Assembly (NCBI GenBank): GCA_016200955.1
Contig: JACQDU010000024.1
Coordinates: 1 to 10,132 of the forward strand
From: a bacterium
GTDB lineage: Bacteria > Planctomycetota > J058 > JACQDU01
Length of the DNA stretch: 10,132 nt
Direction: 5' to 3'
Shown: positions 5,591-10,132 of the stretch, piece after piece
Numbering within the stretch: position 1 is the first letter of the stretch
How the letters are laid out: each line of letters opens with the position of its first letter
Translations under genes and position numbers: made by a program
Notes under the pieces: model-generated
The model's database searches: none
What the model was told of the DNA's origin: nothing
What the model saw: only the letters and a program-made list of their open reading frames with translations

Positions 5591-8500
5591 TCTCGCACGT
5601 CCTCTACCGTCACCGGAGGCTCGTCTATCTCGGTGCGGCGGCGCTCGCGCTCGCGGGAGGGCTCGCGCTCGGGCGGCTTGCATCGGGGATCTATCCCGAC
5701 GTCGCCTTCCCCCGGATCTCCGTGATCGCCGAGGCGGGCGAGGACTCCGTCGAGAACATCGAGCTCTCGATCACGCGCCCGCTCGAGCAGGCCGTCTCGA
5801 TCGTCCAGGGGATCCGGCGCGTGCGCTCGAAGACGCTCCGCGGCGCGTGCGAGATGAGCATCGACTTCGAGCCCGCGACCGACATGGTGCAGGCGCTCCA
5901 GGAGGTGCGGGCGCGCATCGGGCAGACGCAGTCCCAGCTCCCGCCCGACCTCCACCTGACGGTCGAGCGGCAGACGCCGTCGATCTTCCCCGTCATCTCG
6001 TATCACGTGACGCTCGATGCCAAGAAGGCGTCGGGCCGTTTCAAGGAGACGGCGGACCTGAACGACTGGGCGCTTCTCGAGCTCAAGCCGCGCCTCGCGC
6101 GCCTGCGCGACGTCTTCCTCGTGACCGTCCAGTCGGCCGACGTGCACGAGATCGTCATCGAGGCGAGCCCGGCCGCGCTCGCGGCGCGCGGTCTCAACAT
6201 CGCGGACCTCGTCTTGGCCGTCGACAAGTCGAACAAGGTCGGCGTCGTGGGGCGCCTCGACAAGGACGGCAAGCGCTACCAGGTGCTCGTCACGGGCCAG
6301 CTTCGCTCGCTCGAGGAGCTCGAGTCGGTCGCCGTCCCGCTCTCCCGGGGAAAGGTCGTCAGCCTCTCCGAGCTCGCGACGATCAAGGAGAGCGTCGCCG
6401 ACAAGACGTCGGTCATCACGGGAGACGGATGCGACGCCGTGGTCGTGAACGTCTTCATGAGAGCCGGAGGCCGCGTGACCGAGCTCTCCCTGGGAGTCAA
6501 GGGAGTCGTCGAGGAGATGGAGGGCCTTCTCCCGCGAGACGTCGTGCGGCTCAGGAAGGTCTACGACCAGGACGACCTCGTGAACGCCTCGCTCGAGGGA
6601 GTCCGCGACGCGATCGTGATCGGCGGCGTGCTCTCCCCGCTCGCGATCCTGGGCACGTTCGCTCTCATGCCGCTCTTCGGGCTCACCTTGAACCTCATGA
6701 GCCTCGGAGGGATCGCGATCGCGATCGGGCTCGTCGTGGACGACGCGATCGTCGTGATCGAGTGCATCGCGCGCCACCGCGCGCGGGGCGAGGGGCGCTT
6801 TCTGGCCGTCGACCGCTCGGTGCGCGAGGTCGCGGGAGCGGTGATCGGGAGCTCTCTCACGACGATCGTCGTCTTCGCTCCGCTCGTCCTCCTCGAGGGA
6901 GTCTACGGGCAATTCATGAAGGCGCTCTCGCTCACTCTCGCGCTCGCGATCATCCTCTCGCTCGGGATCTCGCTCACGCTCATGCCGGTCATGGCGCTCG
7001 GGCCGCTCGGCGGCGGCGAGGGCCCGCGTCAGGAGAGCGACCGGCTGGGAGAGCTCTACGGGCGCGTCGCGAGCGTGCTCCTCCGGTGGAGAAAGCTCGG
7101 GTGGACCTCGCTTCTCCTCGTGCTCGTCCTCGCGGGCATGGCCGTGATCCCGGGCCCATGGGGAGGAGGAGTGAAGACCGGCTTCCTCCCCGACATGGAC
7201 GAGGGGTCGTTCGTCCTCGACTACAAGGCTCCCGTCGGGACCGCGCTCCCGGAGACGGACAAGCGCGTGCGCGAGATCGAGGTCGCTCTCGTGGACACGT
7301 CTCTCGCGCCGGAGATCGCCGTGTTCTCTCGCAGGACCGGCCAGGAGCTCGGCCTCTTCGCGACCGAGGCGTGGAAGGGAGACTTCCTCGTCTCGCTCAG
7401 GCCCAAGGCCGAGCGCAAGGCGACCGGCCCCGAGGTCATGGAGCGCCTGCGCGGATACCTGACGAAGAAGGTCCCGCAGCTCGACCTCGAGTTCGTCCAG
7501 CTCATGCAGGACACGCTCAACGACCTCTCGGGCGAGGCGAAGCCGATCGAGGTGAAGATCTTCGGCCGCGACCACCGCGCGCTCGCGGGCGCGATCGCGC
7601 GCGCGCGGAAGCGCCTCGCGTCCGTGCCCGGCCTCGTGGACCTCTCGCGCGGCGCCTCGTTCGGGAGCCCGGAGATCTTCTTCCGCGTCGATCCTGCGCT
7701 CGCGGCGAGGCGCGGCGTCAGCACCGACGACGTCGAGCAAGGAGCCCGGGCTTCTCTCCTCGGGGTCGAGGCGACGAAGATCCGGAGGAGCGATCGTCTC
7801 GTCCCCGTGCGCGTGCGCTGGCCCGACCCCGTCCGCCAGGACGAGCGCTGGATCGAGGGCCTGCCCATCGAGAAGGACGGGAAGACGTTCCCGATCTCGG
7901 TCCTCTCGAGCCGGCAGGAGCTCTCGAACCAAAACGAGCTCACGCGAGAGAACCAGCAGCCCGTGGCGATCCTCACGGCGAGCATCGAGGGCACGGACCT
8001 CGGCACGGCGGCGGCGGCCGTCGAGAAGGCGCTCGCCGACCTCCCGCTCCCCGAGGGCGCGCACCAGGTCTTCGCCGGCCAGGCGGCGAGCGCGAAGGAG
8101 GCGCGGGCGAACATGGCCCTCGTCCTCGGGCTCGGCACCTTCCTCGTGCTCGTCCTCCTCGTCGCGCAGTTCGGCTCCTTCGCGGGAGCGCTCGTGATCT
8201 TCCTCGCGCTGCCGTTCAGCCAGGTGGGAGGGCTGCTCGCGCTCCGGCTCACGGGGCTGCCTCTCAACATCTCGTCCTTCATGGGCCTCATCATGCTCGT
8301 CGGGCTCGTCGTGAAGAACGGGATCCTCCTCGTGGACTACACCGAGCGCCTCCGGGGAGAAGGGCTCTCGCTCGAGGACGCGCTCGTGCGCGCGGGGCGC
8401 GTTCGGCTGAGGCCGATCCTCATGACGTCGCTCACGGCGATCATGGGGCTCCTCCCGCTCGCGCTGAACCTGGGAGCTGGCGCGGAGCTCCAGAAGCCGC

Positions 8501-8619
8501 TCGCGGTCGCGGTGATCGGCGGTCTCTCCCTCTCGACCGTCTTCACGCTCGTGGTCGTGCCGCTCGCGATGCTCGTCTTCGCGAAGAAGCCCCTCCACGA
8601 CGAAGCGCCCGCGGCCTGA
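5587..8619 (+). CDS. RND efflux permease (HAE-like), apparently lacking part of TM2/TM3
   Basis: The 1010-aa inner-membrane proton antiporter is the pump of the adaptor-RND complex. The GTG start overlaps the adaptor's stop and yields a typical start: a short amphipathic lead, TM1 (about 11-30) and GIYPDVAFPRISV. TM4 carries the proton-relay pair D385-D386 in GLVVDDAIVVIE, and TM10 carries K910 in GLVVKNGILLVDY. These are the residues of hydrophobe/amphiphile exporters and not the patterns usual in heavy-metal CzcA/CusA pumps. TM8 to TM12 (about 842-997) are complete. In the N-half, DAIVIGGVLS (341-350) runs directly into PLAILGTFALM, leaving one hydrophobic span of about 24 residues where the family has TM2, a basic loop and TM3. 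About 23 residues seem missing. C393 stands where most relatives have Asn. Family membership is certain; whether the pump works is open. No TolC-like gene is nearby. Confidence 0.92.
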   Translation: MISHVLYRHRRLVYLGAAALALAGGLALGRLASGIYPDVAFPRISVIAEAGEDSVENIELSITRPLEQAVSIVQGIRRVRSKTLRGACEMSIDFEPATDMVQALQEVRARIGQTQSQLPPDLHLTVERQTPSIFPVISYHVTLDAKKASGRFKETADLNDWALLELKPRLARLRDVFLVTVQSADVHEIVIEASPAALAARGLNIADLVLAVDKSNKVGVVGRLDKDGKRYQVLVTGQLRSLEELESVAVPLSRGKVVSLSELATIKESVADKTSVITGDGCDAVVVNVFMRAGGRVTELSLGVKGVVEEMEGLLPRDVVRLRKVYDQDDLVNASLEGVRDAIVIGGVLSPLAILGTFALMPLFGLTLNLMSLGGIAIAIGLVVDDAIVVIECIARHRARGEGRFLAVDRSVREVAGAVIGSSLTTIVVFAPLVLLEGVYGQFMKALSLTLALAIILSLGISLTLMPVMALGPLGGGEGPRQESDRLGELYGRVASVLLRWRKLGWTSLLLVLVLAGMAVIPGPWGGGVKTGFLPDMDEGSFVLDYKAPVGTALPETDKRVREIEVALVDTSLAPEIAVFSRRTGQELGLFATEAWKGDFLVSLRPKAERKATGPEVMERLRGYLTKKVPQLDLEFVQLMQDTLNDLSGEAKPIEVKIFGRDHRALAGAIARARKRLASVPGLVDLSRGASFGSPEIFFRVDPALAARRGVSTDDVEQGARASLLGVEATKIRRSDRLVPVRVRWPDPVRQDERWIEGLPIEKDGKTFPISVLSSRQELSNQNELTRENQQPVAILTASIEGTDLGTAAAAVEKALADLPLPEGAHQVFAGQAASAKEARANMALVLGLGTFLVLVLLVAQFGSFAGALVIFLALPFSQVGGLLALRLTGLPLNISSFMGLIMLVGLVVKNGILLVDYTERLRGEGLSLEDALVRAGRVRLRPILMTSLTAIMGLLPLALNLGAGAELQKPLAVAVIGGLSLSTVFTLVVVPLAMLVFAKKPLHDEAPAA

Positions 8620-8714
8620 GTCGCGGAAAGTCGGAGGGCTCGTGGGAATCGCCGCGCGATCATCGTCCCGTCATGTTCGCGCGCGTAACTGGGAGAGATC
8701 GGAGGGGGGCTCCC

Positions 8715-9152
8715 ATGAACGCGAGCGCGGGAGCACGTGTGACCGCCCGGCGCGTCGAGAAGGCGAAGCGCGTCCGGTCGAGCGAGCCCAGAGCGCTCGT
8801 CCTCCTCGCTCTCGCGCGCGAGCGCGACTGGGTCAAGGGAGCCGTCAACTCGTCGTCGCGTCGCAGCCATCCGCGTGAGAGCGGAGCCCGACCCCGGCGA
8901 AGCCGACGACGTCGCCGCTCGTCGACCGCGACGAGCGTGGTGAGCGGGAGCGTGCTCGGAGGCGTTCCCGCGAGCAAGAGCTCGAGCTCCCGGGCGTGCT
9001 CGGAGGCGCTCGTGCTCGGCCAGAGAGCGGACCGGAGCCGGACGACGGCCTCCACCTCGCGGCGCTCGACCGGCCGGACGACGATCCCCATGCCGCGACT
9101 GTACTCTCCCGCGCGCGAGACGCGCACGAGCGGGGCGCGGCCGCTCACGTGA
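8715..9152 (+). CDS. Possible small or truncated gene, unrecognised
   Basis: A GGAGG at 8701-8705 sits 9 nt before ATG 8715, 95 bp after the permease stop. The first 46 codons (MNASAGARVTARRVEKAKRV...) have a coding-like G+C pattern by hand count: 33/46, 26/46 and 40/46 at positions 1, 2 and 3. From about 8850 the frame runs antisense to a GNAT remnant and turns into Ser/Arg-rich shadow sequence up to its TGA, so only the first part looks real. It is basic, with one Leu-rich helix-like stretch (ALVLLALARERDWV) and no motif that I recognise. It may be a 3'-truncated gene or a chance frame. Confidence is low. Confidence 0.25.
   Translation: MNASAGARVTARRVEKAKRVRSSEPRALVLLALARERDWVKGAVNSSSRRSHPRESGARPRRSRRRRRSSTATSVVSGSVLGGVPASKSSSSRACSEALVLGQRADRSRTTASTSRRSTGRTTIPMPRLYSPARETRTSGARPLT
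8845..9091 (-). pseudogene. GNAT acetyltransferase (aminoglycoside 6'-N-acetyltransferase-like) remnant, frameshifted and truncated
   Basis: From ATG at 9091-9089 (- strand) the first 58 codons read like the N-terminus of AAC(6')-type GNAT enzymes: IVVRPVERREVEAVVRLR, a SALWP segment, and AGTPPSTLPLTTLVAVDE. At about 8917 one extra base (or two missing) breaks the frame. In the shifted frame the family sequence resumes as GDVVGFAGVGLRSHADGCD and then hits TGA at 8847-8845. The C-terminal half, with the acetyl-CoA-binding R/Q-x-x-G-x-G/A loop, is not found in any frame down to 8620. An intact protein would be about 145-155 aa and would acetylate an amine substrate; AAC(6')-like names are often assigned by similarity only. 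It lies 113 bp downstream of mutS on the same strand. A sequencing error could explain the frameshift but not the missing half. Confidence 0.7.
9098..9103 (-). promoter_or_regulatory. Putative -10 box TACAGT upstream of the GNAT remnant
   Basis: Read on the - strand, TACAGT ends 6 nt before the ATG, which would give a leaderless transcript. A GGGAGAG at 9110-9104 lies 12 nt from the ATG, rather far for a ribosome binding site. This is a weak call. Confidence 0.3.
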
Positions 9153-9204
9153 GCGAGGAGGCGCGGGCTTCTCGTCGGATCCGTCTTCCGGGCCGAGCGG
9201 ACCG

Positions 9205-10131
9205 CTAGGTCGCGAGGGCCCGCAGCTCCTCGAGGAGCAGGAGCGCTTCGAGAGGCGTCGTGCGCGAGACATCGATCGCGGCGAGCCGCGCGACGATCCT
9301 CTCCTCCGGCCTCGCGAAGAGCGGGAGCCGAGCCGCGGGAGCTCCCTCCGATTCGCCGGGCGCTCGCGCGCGGAGAGCGTCGAACGATCCTGCCTCGAGC
9401 CCGGCGAGGATCTCCTTCGCGCGCTCGATCACGGGCGCCGGAACGCCCGCGAGGCGCGCGACGTGGAGGCCGTAGCTCCGGTCCGCTCCTCCCGGGACGA
9501 TCTTCCGCAGGAAGACGACCTCGCCCCGGCTCTCCTCGACGGCGCACGTCCGGTTCGCGACGAGCGGCCGCGTGCGCGCGAGGCCGGTGAGCTCGTGGTA
9601 GTGCGTCGCGAACAGCGCGCGGCAGCGCACGACGTCAGCGAGGTGCTCGACGATCGCCCACGCGACGCTCACGCCGTCGTAGGTGCTCGTCCCGCGGCCG
9701 ACTTCGTCGAGGACGACGAGGCTCCGCTCGGTCGCGTGGCGGAGGATGTTCGCCGTCTCGGTCATCTCGACCATGAACGTCGAGAGCCCGCGCGCGAGGT
9801 CGTCGGCCGCTCCGACGCGCGCGAAGATCCGGTCGCAGACGCCGACCTCCGCGCTCTCGGCGGGCACGAAGCTGCCCGTCTGCGCGAGGAGCACGAGGAG
9901 CGCCGCCTGCCGGATCCACGTCGACTTCCCCGCCATGTTCGGGCCCGTGACGACGATGATGCGTCCCTTCTCGCCGTCGCCCTGGTCCGCGGGAGCGCCG
10001 GGCTCCTCGCTCCTCTCGTTGTCTTTCTCGATGGGAGACGGAGAGCACGCTTCCCGGTCTTCCAGGAAGAGATCGTTCGGCACGAAGGGCTCGCCCGAGC
10101 GGACCGCATCGAGCACGGGGTGACGTCCCGC
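9205..10131 (-). CDS. mutS: DNA mismatch repair protein MutS, C-terminal ATPase part (5' end outside window)
   Basis: The frame is open from the window edge to the TAG at 9207-9205, leaving 308 visible residues out of a usual 850 or so. It starts inside the family motif GRHPVLD (partial residues 2-8). The ABC-type ATPase follows: Walker A GPNMAGKST (63-71), signature loop LARGLSTFMVEM (112-123), Walker B LVVLDEVGRGTSTYDG (138-153) and THYHEL (176-181). The SYGLHVARLAGVP segment and the C-terminal TPLEALLLLEELRAL helix end a normal dimerisation tail. MutS finds base mismatches and small loops in the cytoplasm and recruits MutL. An acidic, Pro-rich insertion of roughly 25-30 residues (about 24-55) precedes the beta strand RIIVVTG, where relatives usually have a short turn. 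The gene converges on the efflux operon. GTG 10116 is internal (the V of HPVLD) and is not a start. Confidence 0.96.
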   Translation of the reverse strand, partial: AGRHPVLDAVRSGEPFVPNDLFLEDREACSPSPIEKDNERSEEPGAPADQGDGEKGRIIVVTGPNMAGKSTWIRQAALLVLLAQTGSFVPAESAEVGVCDRIFARVGAADDLARGLSTFMVEMTETANILRHATERSLVVLDEVGRGTSTYDGVSVAWAIVEHLADVVRCRALFATHYHELTGLARTRPLVANRTCAVEESRGEVVFLRKIVPGGADRSYGLHVARLAGVPAPVIERAKEILAGLEAGSFDALRARAPGESEGAPAARLPLFARPEERIVARLAAIDVSRTTPLEALLLLEELRALAT

Positions 10132-10132
10132 G

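Noticed and set aside
5536..8598. A 1020-codon open frame on the - strand
   Set aside because: It is the antisense shadow of the RND permease: extreme Arg/Glu/Asp/His content, no fold-like pattern, while the + strand frame has unmistakable RND motifs.
4283..8619. Heavy-metal (Cus/Czc) efflux system
   Set aside because: The permease has the DD pair and the VVKN motif of HAE-type pumps, and the adaptor lacks Met/His-rich metal sites.

Overview
The window is G+C-rich bacterial chromosome with very strong G/C preference at third codon positions. It carries housekeeping DNA repair (mutS), an RND efflux pair and an ECF-type sigma factor with a membrane anti-sigma-like partner. This fits a Gram-negative or other diderm lineage of the myxobacterial, acidobacterial or planctomycete kind. 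The sequence alone does not settle the phylum. No phage, plasmid, CRISPR or tRNA/rRNA signature was seen.

Left part (1-4044, all + strand). The 3' end of an unrecognised gene comes first. It is followed by a 425-aa protein made of three tandem YbjQ/UPF0145-like repeats with a C-terminal membrane anchor. Next are an ECF-like sigma factor and a large one-pass membrane protein with two zinc-binding anti-sigma motifs, a proline-rich linker and a FecR-like C-terminal domain. The last two look like a sigma/anti-sigma signalling pair. The 3' end of the anti-sigma gene loses its coding signature before it stops inside a hairpin.

Middle (4016-4276). A short intergenic stretch holds three copies of a related motif around GAATTCAC...GCCTTGCGGC. 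Two of them form a 63-nt hairpin, and the outer pair makes a 123-bp composite palindrome, so a small REP/REPIN- or MITE-like element is suspected.

Right-centre (4283-8619, + strand). A periplasmic adaptor (membrane fusion protein) overlaps by 4 nt with an RND inner-membrane permease. The permease keeps its proton-relay Asp-Asp and Lys. Compared with its own C-terminal half, however, it appears to have lost about 23 residues around TM2/TM3. No outer-membrane channel gene is present here.

Right end (8620-10132). A poorly coding stretch contains a possible small + strand gene start facing a truncated, frameshifted GNAT acetyltransferase remnant on the - strand; both coding signals fade near 8848. 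The C-terminal ATPase half of mutS follows on the - strand, with its 5' end outside the window. It has an unusual hydrophilic insertion ahead of the Walker A motif.

Several independent features here suggest local gene decay or rearrangement: the anti-sigma tail, the permease gap and the GNAT remnant. The best leads are the permease gap, the palindromic element and the triple-YbjQ membrane protein. No clearly new multi-gene system could be demonstrated.
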